From Macrostomum hystrix (Eukaryota; Platyhelminthes; Macrostomidae), in assembly GCA_950097015.1 (NCBI GenBank), contig CATNEN010000025.1:558001-622000 (forward strand): 64,000 nt of DNA, given 5' to 3'. Below, piece by piece: positions 13,061 through 24,053 of this stretch. Positions within the stretch are counted from its first letter, which is position 1. Every line of letters starts with the position of its first letter. The notes beneath the pieces were generated by a model. That model made no database searches. It was not told where the DNA came from and saw only the letters and a list, made by a program, of their open reading frames with translations. The translations under genes were made by a program, and so were the position numbers.

Positions 13061-13400
13061 GCTACGAGTGATGTCTCAGCCAATCATCGATTCGTAGTTT
13101 AAAAAAGCAGCGTCTCACTTGGCTCAGCCAATCATCGATTCGTGGATTAAAAAACAGTACCTTACTGCTCAGCCAATCATCGATTCGTGGATTAAAAAAC
13201 AGTACCTTACTGGCACAGCCAATCATCGATTCGTAGTTTAAAAAAGCAGTGTCTCACTGGCTCAGCCAATCATCGATTCGTTTATTAAAAAACGGTGCCC
13301 TTACTGGCTCAGCCAATCATCGATTCGTATGTTTTAAAAACAGTCCCTCAATCGCTCAGCCAATCATCGATTCGTAAAAAGCAGTGCCTCACCTTGCTCA
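13060..13400. repeat. Seven imperfect 45-50-bp repeats built on a CCAAT + ATCGAT core
   Basis: Each copy contains cagccaatcatcgattcgt followed by an A-rich stretch (ttaaaaaa) and cagt..ctcact. Copies begin near 13077, 13124, 13168, 13217, 13263, 13310 and 13356. Unlike the other arrays the units differ in length and spacing. The conserved part holds a CCAAT box and the palindrome ATCGAT. Confidence 0.85.
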
Positions 13401-14470
13401 CTGGCCAATCAGCGGGCCAATAATTTAAGACAGTAAGAATTTAAGATAATTTAAGCCAGATTTAACTGTTGTATATCATGACAATTAAATATTATCAACG
13501 GTCGAGTGATAAAAAACTAAAAGAAATGATGCGAAATGCGGCATTTTAAATACCTGTCAGATAGATGTCATCTCTCGTCTCGATGAATTTAATTTCGCAC
13601 AAGATACAGTAAATCCGGAAGTAAAAAAGCAAGAACGATGTGTAGACTTTCGCAGTCTTTTCAATTAGATTGATAGGAAAAGAAACGAGAAGAGATTGAC
13701 GACTAACAAGATGGCCTTATTCTGCAATTTTGATAATCAAGTATTCGCTGGGAGTTGTTGTTTTGAATTTGAACCAATATTTTTAACGGAGCAAGAACAC
13801 ACCCGCTTGTCCAGATGGATTAAATTAAGGAGATATTTACAAGGGTGGAAAAGTCCCTTTCTCTATATCCGTATGTACTAGTATTGAATGTGTTTCTTGA
13901 GAGATAGCTAGTGTTGTTTGTGCCTTTAAGTTATAAACCTCAGAAGTCAGAATGTATTAAGGCGCTACTGTTTGTCCTACATTAACTTGTACTACCAATT
14001 ATATAGTCATTCTCATAAAGTTTTGTTTATCGTACTTTTATTTAGAACAAATAAGGCATTGTAAAGCCAAATATCGCACATTCTCCTCATGCATTGATCT
14101 AATACAGCAATCACGCATCCGCTGCATGCTTTCCCCCAGCTGACACGCAGCTTTTATCGGGGTTAACACCACAAATGACCTTGACGTCACGCCATGTTCG
14201 CGACTTCGCGTGCACTATGGAATTCAGATTAGCTAAAGACATTTTTGTTCAACTTTATATTAAAAGTTTACAACTTTATATAAAAAAACGTGTTACATAA
14301 AAAAATTAATTATTTATTCACAAGCTAATCAAATATCTTCACAAAACAGTATATCAGATTTAATGCAGCAAAACAAGAATAATGAGGAGTGAATTAAATG
14401 CGAATATAAAATGCGACTCTCCACTTTAAATTTTCCGATCTATTGAAAAACAGCATACATGTATTCAAAT
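13401..14470. other. AT-rich spacer
   Basis: One 61-codon open frame (13696-13881) with no recognisable feature. No other structure seen. Confidence 0.45.
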
Positions 14471-14471
14471 A

Positions 14472-14690
14472 AGGAGGCTTGTAGCCCCACAGTAAAAAAC
14501 TCGGGGTTCTGACCGTGAGGTCGCGAGTTCGTATCTCAGCCCAAGGGAATATGTGTCCTTTAGCAAGACACTTAATTTTCTAGTACTTCAGCTCACCCAC
14601 CTGTAAAATTGTGCTTGGGGCATGGAAAATCGGGCGGCTGTGGCGGGCTCCACAGTCCACGGACTGAAAAGATGTACACTGAGTAAGTGG
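14472..14690 (+). mobile_element. tRNA-derived SINE
   Basis: The head carries a B-box-like gcgagttcgtatctc in a diverged tRNA-like region. The body has tcctttagcaagacacttaa, a segment common to many tRNA-derived SINEs, then ctcacccacctgtaaaat. The 3' end has cagtccacggactgaaaag, the same palindromic end seen in the elements at 19845 and 26180. Confidence 0.75.
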
Positions 14691-15079
14691 GATTTTATTT
14701 ATATTTTCTATTTCTATCCAAATAAACTCTTCACTCGTTATATATTTTTAATATGACGTTGAAAACTGTCTAACGTAAATGAATCTTGAAGATAGACAAA
14801 AAAATAAGAAAGAATAGTGACGGTATGACATCACACAAGCTGCCGCGTCACTTCTCAAGACTCCTGAGCTGGAGTGTTGCATCCATCGCACCGTGAAATC
14901 GCATGAATTATTGAACTGCTCCAGCTGATGCTAATTCATCTTCTGAGTACTGAGTAAAACCTGTACAGGTAGGCGGTAGCACACTTCTTAACTTGCATTA
15001 TTTATACCAGGCGGTTCAGATGTTTTAGAGAAAGCCGAAACACTTCAAAATCACATCGGTATATTTCAAGGTTAACAGC

Positions 15080-15530
15080 AGGATACCAAGCCATTTCGCT
15101 GTCGGTTTTTTAGGCTTGATCAGTGAATTTGAAGAAATTCGCGTCAGGGTGGTGTCCATAGTGGCTTATTTCCACCTGTTGTAGCCCTTGAAGGTCCAGC
15201 AAATCCGTCTAGATAAAGGTAGGTGACCACCAAAATCGGAGCTGATGCAGACACATTCGGGTGCTGATAAATTTTGAAGGCCTGGCAAGGCCACACTGAG
15301 GCGAGGTGTTAATTCGTGTATAGGCGTGTACGAAATACACAAGCGCTTATGGGAACAATTCGACCTTCGGCCAGAACCATTGAATATCTCGACGGTCTGA
15401 AGAGCTGACAATCAGATCTCAATGTTCCGCGACTTCTGAGTGTTTCAGAAGATGCGCAAAAAAAGTTGGCCCGTGTTCTTGAGTTTCGTGTGCTTGTGTT
15501 GTTCCGTTCGGGTGCAACAGAAAATTGTCA
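15080..15530 (+). repeat. Dispersed repeat family B, copy 1
   Basis: Matches 44545-44955 (same strand) and 33385-33715 (opposite strand) over several hundred bases. Shared blocks include ccgtctagataaaggtaggt, aaggcctggcaaggcc and ttgaatatctcgacggtct. No intact coding frame. Presumably a non-autonomous transposable element; its class cannot be told from these copies. Confidence 0.85.
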
Positions 15531-15559
15531 GGTGTGGATTTCCCTTTACCACCCCAAGG

Positions 15560-17370
15560 AAGTTCTACTGGTAAACTTAATCAGCAAAGCATGACATCAG
15601 CCAATCAGAATTTTACGCTGCCTACTTTTCTGCTTTTTCAGTCCGTTGTATAGTGCACCGTCATAGACTGTGGAATTGTGCAATTGTACTAGGCCTCGTT
15701 TTATTTCTAAGAATGAAATTCATTTCTAAAAACTTTTGTTTTGTAGCGTGCAAAAGTTTTTAGCGAACACAGTTTTTGATAGGCAATGTCCATATTCTAT
15801 CAGTCTGGTTGAGTAAAAATCATTTCCGAATGTCTCTTAAAGAACTGGACTAGTTTCCGGTCACAACCAATTGAGTTGTTACAGGCACAATGCATTCCGT
15901 TGGCACTAGAAATTTGACAAAAGAATGGTGACGTCAACGGCTATTAACAATTTTCAGTTATTTTACTAACATCGCAGTACGATGGTCACTTTGGACACCA
16001 GTCAAGGCTAGCATGCTATTGACTTCCTATAGCAGACCCCCCATCAACTCAAGAAGGACAGAGCAACCAGCGCGGGCCGAAATCTTGAAGAAAGATTTGA
16101 GTGGAACAGGAAGGCCGGAGCTTCCATGCAGGAAGTCAAGCTGGGGGCAGGGACAGAGAACAGGCGTCCTTTACGGCCTCGGCCTCAGAAAGTCAAGTAT
16201 TTACAGAAGCGAATACAATGCTATGGCTTCACTGACATGCGGTCATTAGAGTCGACATTAGTACAGTATTTGACAGGCAAATACTATTAGTTTGTTTTTA
16301 TTGTACGTACGTGCACGATGCCAGCTACCGTTGAAGGCAGTTTTCAACGCTAAGGAAACCAGACTTGAAATTATGTTAGCAGACATTTGCAAAACAAGAA
16401 ATCACAAACTAAAATAATAACAAGTCTCGTCATTAGATGGTTTTACGGTGAAAATAATTTGCAGTGACCTTTCTTGTATGCAAGTATTAATCAATGTCTA
16501 ACAGGCAAAATGACTTCGACTTCTAATTGAAAATGGACAGTGATAGAAGAAACGTTAATTAAGTCGATGGTAATTTACATTAAAAGGCTAGATAAGCAAA
16601 AAAACATGACAGACCAGTTAGTTAATCATTCGAGGCTGCAGTGAACAGCTGGACTTCAGATTTCCTGAAGTGCGAAGTTCTTGAGTGGAAGAACTGTTTT
16701 CTATTTGCTAGAAAAATCTCTGATTGGCTTAGGCACAGGGGGCTTGCTTTTATCACCCTCGTTCCTGATTGGGCCGTCGATATTTATTTAAACCTGATTG
16801 GCTGAGCCAGGGGGCATTCGATCTTTTGATCAGGTAAAAAGCAACAAAAATGCTACCCTGGCACCGAAATCAGTGATTGGCCAGGCACACCCTATCGCCC
16901 TATCGCGTACTTTCTAGTTTTCTAACATAAATAATTGTTTACTATCAGCGTTTTAACCATTCTATAAGCTCAGGCTTAAGGCTGATATTTTAGCTCCAAA
17001 ATACTTCGCAGTAATTCTCTCATAGAGAATGCATTTTATAGCAATTTATTAGTGAACTCTATATTTATAAGATGATGAGGTCATTAAACCGACACGTATA
17101 AATGTTCTCTTTGCATAATGTAATGAATGGCATTATAAATAGGTAGCTTCGTTCTAAGGAATTGTAATTGTTGCTATAGATTTACTTTTTAGTTCCTATA
17201 ACTATAGTTCCTAACTGTTATAACTCACGAGCGAAAGTACTTTTGCGCCGTCAGTCATGCAGAATTACAATGAGCCGTGTCAAGTAGCGAGAGCTTTGAG
17301 TTCGATGCACGAGGAATTTTGAAGTGAGAACCGCACAGATGTGGACAATCATGTCATTGACGGCGTTTCA
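15560..17370. other. Spacer with several CCAAT motifs, no gene recognised
   Basis: Between 16715 and 16900 gattgg (CCAAT on the minus strand) occurs four times in similar contexts such as ctgattggctgagccag. A 78-codon frame at 16013-16249 shows no domain. The GPCR gene ends at 17375 on the minus strand, so part of this stretch may be its 3' untranslated region. Confidence 0.45.
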
Positions 17371-17374
17371 AGAA

Positions 17375-20300
17375 TTACACTTGCCCGTCATCGAACGACG
17401 GCTGCTTGTCGGAGTCCTTCACAGCCTCACCGTCGAGATCCTCCTGACGTCTCATTCTGGAGTTGCCGTTGACGCGAATCATGGCTTCTGTCACCTCAGC
17501 CGCCACCGCAGCTGACGGCTTCAGCAGCTTTAGGCCGAATTCTTCCCCGTCGTCAATATCTTTGGGAGCTTCGCGGATGCCGAGGCCGCGTCGTGTCGAA
17601 GTCCGCCAGGTGCGTGTCCGCTGCGACCTTGCCGAGCTGCGCACATTCTGCGCCAGGGCTTTGAGATCGCCGACAAACAGCGACGAAGTGGTGCTGAATA
17701 TGAAGAAGTGCGTCAGGTGGTTGAGCCGCTCCAGCACTTTCCAGATGAACTCCAGCCGGACGCACCTGGTGGCGTTGTTGGCAAAGTCGCACAACTTGCT
17801 GACGCCGAGCGGCCAGATGACGATTGGCGAGGTGAACAGCAGGTGGCAGAGGGCCATGCAGAACACGGTGCAGAAGATCTTGTTGGAAGAACGCCTGGAT
17901 TTGGGAAGCACTACTTTCAGAACTGTTTCTGGCATGATTTTACTGTGAACTTATCTGCTTTTTCTAAGAGCTTGTAGCCCCGCGTTTAGGAATTTCTGAA
18001 CGCGAGGTCAGGAGTTCGCGAATCTCAGCTCAAAAGAAAAAATTCTGTAAAAATTTGAGCGCGTGTGGCAGCCGCTACCATTGAAAAAAATTCTATTAAG
18101 AATTGAAAATTCTTCGTCCATTTTCACTTTCTCTTCACTGTTCAGGTTCGCTGAAGTGTCCAATCGGCGCTCGCTGATTGGGTGTAAACACCCACCCCAG
18201 ACACCCACCCCTCCGCCTTGAGCTGGGTAGTATTTCAGCCGACGCCCGCGGACTGCCCAGCCTTGTCTCTTCGCGCTGCGTGGTGTGAAAATTTCTCCTT
18301 ACTGCAATGGCTGAGCTTCCAATTGACCCGCTTACGGCTCGCCAGCTAAGAGACCGCCTGATTCAACTTGGCCTGCCTAGCAGCGGTCGTAAGTGTGAAC
18401 TGCAAGTCAGACTGGAACAATCCAGTTTAGCCCGCCGAACCACACGCCGCGTGCAGCAAAGGTCAACCGCATCGGCCCAAGTCGAGGACGACGGCAGCAC
18501 CTGCAGCGAAGAGGACGGCGAGGCGAACCCGGACCAGGCGAGTGATCTGGGAGGCGGCGAGAAGTCCGGAGGTTGCGAGCAGTCGTGGATCAGCCGGATC
18601 TTGTTGTTCCCTTTCGGGATGGCACCAAGGGCACTGACGACGTCCGGCTTGTTGCTAACTTTCACATAACGGCCGTTGGCCACTTCTTCGCGCACCTGCT
18701 GCTCGACCAGTTGCCGATTACTGTCAGCGGAGAAGTAGTTCTGAGAGAAAGTGCTATTAGGCTGATTGTCAGGGGCGCTGGGGCAGGTGAGGCGGAAGCC
18801 CTTGCGGACACCGTTCAGCAGGAAGTCACGATCGGGATCGCCGAGCAGCTCGGAATCTCAGGCGGCGCTGATAAGGTCAGAAGAGAAGGCAACGGACTCG
18901 ATGGGCTTAGCTTGAGGCCGGCCAGGGGGGAGCGGGTGACCGACCTTGTCAGAATCGGCCGGTGCAGCTTGGCCGTCGATCAAGTCCCCCGGCCGGCCGC
19001 AATCTAGTTTTTTGACGTGCAGAGCTGGCGCGGGTGCGCCGCGTAGCAGGCAGAGCACGCGTGTCTGAACTTGCATTCGCGTCTGTGGCAGCTGTTTTGG
19101 TTGAATTTGACGCACAGCTCCCGACCTTCAGCGTCGGTTGGGCCGGCAAAGCCGCTTGTCTGGTTTCTCATTTTGCTGAACTTGAAGCCAGGCCGCGAAT
19201 AGGTCGAACTGCCAGCAGGATTGGATTTAGAATGTGCTTGGAGAGCAGCTGCAACGACTCCCGCTCCCAGCTGCCGCTGGTCTGGTGCTGCAGGATCCTG
19301 AAGTCTTCATTGTAGTCGTTGAGGGCGGCCTGGCTGAAGCCCTGATGCATAAACTCGCCGAACTGTACGCAGTACCGCACATAGGCTTTCAGCTCACTCA
19401 AATCCATGGTGCCGTTTCTCATTGTGACTAGGGCACCGTCGTCAAGCAGTCTCAAGCAGGATGCGGCCGCTGCCTGCGACCCACTGGCCGGCCGTGATGT
19501 TCTCAGTTCGGGCTCTCGTCTTCGCTGATTGGGGCGCAGGCTCCTCGAAGTCACGATCGATGAAGTCTCTCACCAGCAGAGGCCTCGAGGTGGCAGCTGG
19601 CTTGGTGTAGCTGCCGGGGAGTTCCCAGTCTGACACTTGGCAGTGTCACAATTTCACAATGTCAAAATTTTCACACCACGCAGCGCGAAGAGACAAGGCT
19701 GTGCAGTCCGCGGGCGTCGGCTGAAATACTACCCAGCTCAAGGCGGAGGGGTGGGTGCCTGGGAGTGTGGTGTTTAGTCTTTAAAAAACTCAGACAGAAG
19801 AGAGAGGAAGTATGCAGTCCAACTTCAGTTAGGTATCGCAGCCTTCGGGGGTCGGTGGCAGAGCGGTTATCGTGTTTGCCTCTCGCACCACGGTCCCTAA
19901 GTTCAATTCCACGGCGAGGCCACATTTATTTGGGGCGCAGCCGCGGAGAGAAGGCTTGAGGGCTTGTCGTGCAATTTACGCCCTTGATGGCCAACCTCCA
20001 AGGCACAGTGAAAGTATACACTGCCTGACGATGAGAAAGTCAGGGCAGATGTACACACCTGTGTGAGCGTGTGCCTGCGTACAGTATCTGTGCGTATGTG
20101 CTCAGGAGTCAGCGAAATGGGCAGAATTGCCTCCTCGCTGGCTGCGGGTCTAGTGTCACTAAATGATGTGCCACTGCCCGCAGACCTCCTGCAATTATTA
20201 TTATTATTATCGCAGCCTCCCCAGTCCACGGACTGAACAGTTATTCGCAGCCTTCCGATGCTTGCGCAATACCCGCGGCTGCGCCACTGTCTCTACATCT

Positions 20301-23300
20301 GGGGCCAACAGGATTCGGTACTAACTTATTTCTGTCTGTCTTCTAACAATAGCCCCGTAAGAATGCCACTCGTTCCAGGTTCAAAAGTGAGTAGTTTGAT
20401 GCCTCCTGACCTAAGAAGCCGATCACATTGTTAGTTAACCCCGAAGCAGCTATTATTGAGACAAAGCCAGTTGCAGTCTATAAAGTCACAGGGTCTAATT
20501 CAAACAGAAAATTACAAGCATGCGTCAGTCCCGTATAGGGCCGAGTTTAAACAAAAGGGGGAAATTTTACTCTGAACTTAAATTGTTCCTTTGTTACTAA
20601 AAGAAAGTTTTTTTCAAATTAGGGTGATTTCTAACTGTTTGAGAGCTGCAATTAATAGTTTTTTTCCACAAAACTTTAAAGAAGGTTTGGGAAATTTTAG
20701 CTACGCTCGTACTTTTAGATTTTAGTGCGAACGAGTTTTTGTAAATTTTTGTGCATTTTCAATTTTTAAGGATGGTGCGAAGAACTGCAATTAGCTAATA
20801 ACATTGCAAAATATTTGGCGGTGGACAGTGAACAGCTCTTTTGACTGCAACCAAGCTAATAATGGTGGGATACCCTGGCACCACCCTGGAACGGAACCAG
20901 CCATGCCATCTTCACTGACACCCAACTGTCTTCACTGACACCCAACTGTCTTCACTGACACCCAACTGTCTTCACTGACACCCAACTGTCTTCACTGACA
21001 CCCAACTGTCTTCACTGACACCCAACTGACATCACTGACACCCAACTGTCTTCACTGACACCCAACTGACATCACTGACACCCAACTGTCTTCACTGACA
21101 CCCAACTGTCTTCACTGACACCCAACTGTCTTCACTGACACCCAACTGTCTTCACTGACACCCAACTGACATCACTGACACCCAACTGTCTTCACTGACA
21201 CCCAACTGTCTTCACTGACACCCAACTGTCTTCACTGACACCCAACTGTCTTCACTGACACCCAACTGACATCACTGACACCCAACTGTCTTCACTGACA
21301 CCCAACTGTCTTCACTGACACCCAACTGTCTTCACTGACACCCAACTGTCTTCACTGACACCCAACTGTCTTCACTGACACCCAACTGACATCACTGACA
21401 CCCAACTGTCTTCACTGACACCCAACTGACATCACTGACACCCAACTGTCTTCACTGACACCCAACTGACATCACTGACACCCAACTGTCTTCACTGACA
21501 CCCAACTGTCTTCACTGACACCCAACTGTCTTCACTGACACCCAACTGTCTTCACTGACACCCAACTGTCTTCACTGACACCCAACTGACATCACTGACA
21601 CCCAACTGTCTTCACTGACACCCAACTGACATCACTGACACCCAACTGTCTTCACTGACACCCAACTGTCTTCACTGACACCCAACTGTCTTCACTGACA
21701 CCCAACTGTCTTCACTGACACCCAACTGTCTTCACTGACACCCAACTGACATCACTGACACCCAACTGTCTTCACTGACACCCAACTGTCTTCACTGACA
21801 CCCAACTGTCTTCACTGACACCCAACTGTCTTCACTGACACCCAACTGTCTTCACTGACACCCAACTGTCTTCACTGACACCCAACTGTCTTCACTGACA
21901 CCCAACTGTCTTCACTGACACCCAACTGTCTTCACTGACACCCAACTGTCTTCACTGACACCAAACTGTCATCACTGACACCCAACTGACATCACTGACA
22001 CCCAACTGTCTTCACTGAAACCCAACTGTCTTCACTGACACCCAACTGTCTTCACTGACACCCAACTGTCTTCACTGACACCCAACTGTCTTCACTGACA
22101 CCAAACTGTCATCACTGACACCCAACTGACATCACTGACACCCAACTGTCTTCACTGACACCCAACTGTCTTCACTGACACCCAACTGTCTTCACTGACA
22201 CCCAACTGTCTTCACTGACACCCAACTGTCTTCACTGACACCCAACTGTCTTCACTGACACCCAACTGTCTTCACTGACACCCAACTGTCTTCACTGACA
22301 CTCAACTGTCTTCACTGACACTTAACTGTCTTCACTGTCACTTAACTGTCATCACTGACACCCAACTGAAACTAACTTCCTGACTGACATGTTTCTCAGG
22401 AGCCTCAGCAGTCTTCACTGACGGAGGCTGGCTGCACCATCAAGATCAAGCTACAGCCTTTCCTTATCTGACTGCCATCCACAAAGCCACTCAGAAGCAG
22501 ATCATTCAAAACTCACCTTCCCGTTGGACCGCCGCCTCCTCCGCCTCTGCCTCTGCCCCTGCCACCGTCAGTGTCTCGGTCGCCGCCTCCACGTCTCGCA
22601 GCGGCAGCTATAGCAGCCGCTGAAGCCGCCAAATTTCGCCTCCGCCGGCGGCCCAGCCCGACCAAAATCACTCCGTTGGTCGTGACAATTAGTACGAATG
22701 GTATGTAAGAGTACATCAGCGAGTCCAGCGTGTGAAAATGCTGCGACAGGTGATGAAATCGTTGGTCGGCGTCGCACAGCCAGCCCGGCTCAATTATGAC
22801 TAGCAGGTAGGCGTTGCAGATCGCCAGAACAGCGCCGGTGACAATCAGGGCCACCATGCCGTTTCTCAGCTGGCACATCACACGCATGTCGAAGGGCCGC
22901 AGTACGCAGATCAATCTTTCGCAGCACATCAGGCAGATTATCCACACTGAGTATGTGCTCAGCCAGGTGTGCAGAAACATTGGCGCCCGGCAGCCGAGGT
23001 AAGGCCTGATGTCTACACAGGTCGCCGTCATGAGCAGGTGCCGCAGACAGCCGTGCACCAGCACCAGGGTGTCGACAGCGCATAGAGCGGTCAGGAACAG
23101 AGCCGTGGAGCCCCTGGAGTCACGAATGCGCCTGGACCACAGTACGCAGGAGACCAGGTTGGCCGGTACTCCAACAGACAGGAACACCAGGGGGTAAACC
23201 AGCAGCAGGTAGCGAATCACCGCGTCACCGTCCTGACCGTCGAAGATTGACGTGGCGTTGCCGCGCGGCGAGCAGGTCGGTAGAATCAGTTCCGACGACG

Positions 23301-23304
23301 GCAT
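17375..23304 (-). CDS. Class A (rhodopsin-like) G protein-coupled receptor, two exons
   Basis: Exon 1 is 23304-22517 and exon 2 is 17942-17375. The intron has donor ACGGGAAG/gtgagt and acceptor ttcacag/T; the phase-2 junction restores the frame and gives 451 residues. Exon 1 encodes helices 1-5: helix 1 has GVPANL (Asn1.50), helix 2 has LCAVD (Asp2.50), helix 3 starts after a Cys that would pair with the extracellular loop, and CERL takes the place of DRY. An N-glycosylation site (NAT) lies near residue 16. Loop 3 is long and rich in Arg, Ala and Gly. Exon 2 encodes helix 6 (IFCTVFCMALCHLLF), a long third extracellular loop and helix 7, which ends TTSSLFVGDLKAL instead of a clear NPxxY, then a charged tail. 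It looks like a neuropeptide-type receptor; the ligand is unknown. Frames upstream start with GTG; the ATG at 23304 is preferred, 18 bases after a pyrimidine-rich acceptor. Confidence 0.82.
17955..18080 (+). mobile_element. Partial tRNA-like SINE head in the GPCR intron
   Basis: Begins gcttgtagccccgcgttt, closely like the start of the SINE at 14472 (gcttgtagccccacagta), and has a B-box-like aggagttcgcgaatctcag. It is truncated just before the DIRS-like element. Confidence 0.6.
18307..18560 (+). pseudogene. SAP-domain N-terminal fragment of the retroelement Gag
   Basis: The frame begins MAELPIDPLTARQLRDRL and continues with GLPSSGRKCELQVRL, which fits the SAP DNA-binding fold (two helices, conserved Gly-Leu and Lys-x-x-Leu positions) at about residues 9-42. 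An acidic, Ser-rich stretch follows. At about 18560 it runs into the antisense of the reverse transcriptase fragment, so the last 35 or so codons of the open frame are not original coding sequence. Confidence 0.7.
18560..19560 (-). pseudogene. DIRS-like Gag C-terminus and reverse transcriptase N-terminus (broken)
   Basis: Read on the minus strand. From 19554 the frame carries Gag-like ALNDYNEDFRILQHQTSG. A frame change near 19180 leads to a Cys/His cluster (ELCVKFNQNSCHRRECKF then HACSACYAAHP), closed by a TAG near 19008. A further frame near 18870-18560 carries the reverse transcriptase start (LLGDPDRDFLLNG, ANGRYVKV, SALGAIPKGNNKIRLIHD). The family resemblance is to DIRS-type elements. The sequence stops before the catalytic reverse transcriptase motifs. 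Confidence 0.78.
19845..20240 (+). mobile_element. tRNA-derived SINE
   Basis: The tRNA-like head has an A box (gtggcagagcggt) and a B box (agttcaattcc). The same head recurs at 26666. The 3' end has a TTA-rich run (ttattattattattat) and then cagtccacggactgaacag, the palindromic end shared with other SINEs here. The tRNA fold is not intact, so this is not counted as a tRNA gene. Lies in the GPCR intron. Confidence 0.75.
20245..20900. other. Intronic sequence of the GPCR gene, nothing recognised
   Basis: AT-rich, with no open frame, RNA gene or repeat copy that I can name. Confidence 0.5.
20905..22370. repeat. 20-bp minisatellite, about 73 copies, in the GPCR intron
   Basis: The unit is cttcactgacacccaactgt; a regular minority form has catcactgacacccaactga. 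Copies are nearly identical except at the right end (ctcaactg, cttaactg). The array lies within the single GPCR intron, about 150 bp from the exon 1 donor. Confidence 0.97.
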
Positions 23305-23427
23305 TCCAAAGACACGGGGAGCTAGAGAGAGAATCGAATCTAAAGTCTGTCTGCAGTTTCTGACAGTTAGAAAGTTAGCTTTTGTCTGGCGAGTCCGCTG
23401 CACTTCCTGCGAACCGCCCTCTGTCAC

Positions 23428-24053
23428 GATTGGCTAAGGCTCCGAATTCAAAGATCCCGTTTGAGGACTTGGTTTGTATTTTAACTAGTGCTACTAGTGA
23501 GTAGTATACGTCAAGTTTTCATGAATTTGGCTAGTTTAATAGCAAAGTTAGTCAGTTGTATATTTTGTGTGATAAGTGAGGCGCAAATAACGCATAACAT
23601 GCTTAGATCAGTCAGGGGAATTCAAATGGGCCTGACAATTATGGGCAATATGCGGCTAAAATTGAGCACCTAGATGATTAAAATTGTTAGAAAATTGGCA
23701 TTGTTGGCTGTTAGCATTGGTTAACTGAATTTTAACTTAGCGAGCAGTAGTAGTTTCATTTTTGCTTAAAATCTGGTACAAGTCATTGTGGAAGCAAGAG
23801 TGGATTAAAAAGAATCTTGGGTACAGAATTCAAAGTAAAAATATTTAAGACGCTATTTGATAATGACGATGAGAGAAGTTCTGAGCTGTTACTTTTGTCA
23901 CGCGTTCTACACACCTCTATTCGTACTCTATAACTACTTCCGCGATGAGAACATTTTTCCAACTATAAAGGGGATGGAAAATAATTTAAAATGTGTGTTG
24001 TTAATAGACGCTTAAAACCCGTGCAGTGCTACTTAACAGTAGCTAATTCATTC
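23428..24053. other. Intergenic gap between the GPCR start and the CAP-gene end
   Basis: AT-rich. Holds the upstream region of the GPCR and the 3' flank of the CAP gene, both on the minus strand. No clear TATA box or poly(A) signal could be chosen. Confidence 0.45.

Larger units (their letters stand above)
18182..19775. mobile_element. Rearranged DIRS-like tyrosine-recombinase retroelement (fragments in opposite orientation)
   Basis: The ends are inverted copies of one another: 18195-18297 matches the reverse complement of 19666-19765 almost exactly. The left arm (plus) runs through this end into an ATG frame with a SAP domain. The right arm (minus) runs from the same end into Gag-like sequence (YNEDFRILQ), a Cys/His zinc-binding cluster ending HPRQLC, then an N-terminal reverse transcriptase segment with RDFLLNGVRKGF, VSALGAIPKG and RLIHDCSQP. 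These motifs are those of DIRS-group retrotransposon polyproteins. The two arms meet near 18560. The right arm has internal deletions and frame breaks, and no RNase H or recombinase region is present, so the copy is dead. It lies in the GPCR intron. Confidence 0.82.

Noticed and set aside
16013-16249. 78-codon plus-strand frame
   Set aside because: No domain or conserved-looking pattern, and no partner exon found.
17463-17948. 161-codon plus-strand frame over GPCR exon 2
   Set aside because: Shadow of the minus-strand exon, which has membrane helices and correct splice phase.
19850-19925. tRNA gene (A and B boxes)
   Set aside because: The acceptor stem and anticodon arm do not pair well, and the same head recurs at 26666 within longer SINE sequence.
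22513-22516. GPCR exon 1 read through to its own stop codon as a five-helix protein
   Set aside because: A good gtgagt donor stands here and exon 2 supplies helices 6 and 7 in matching phase.
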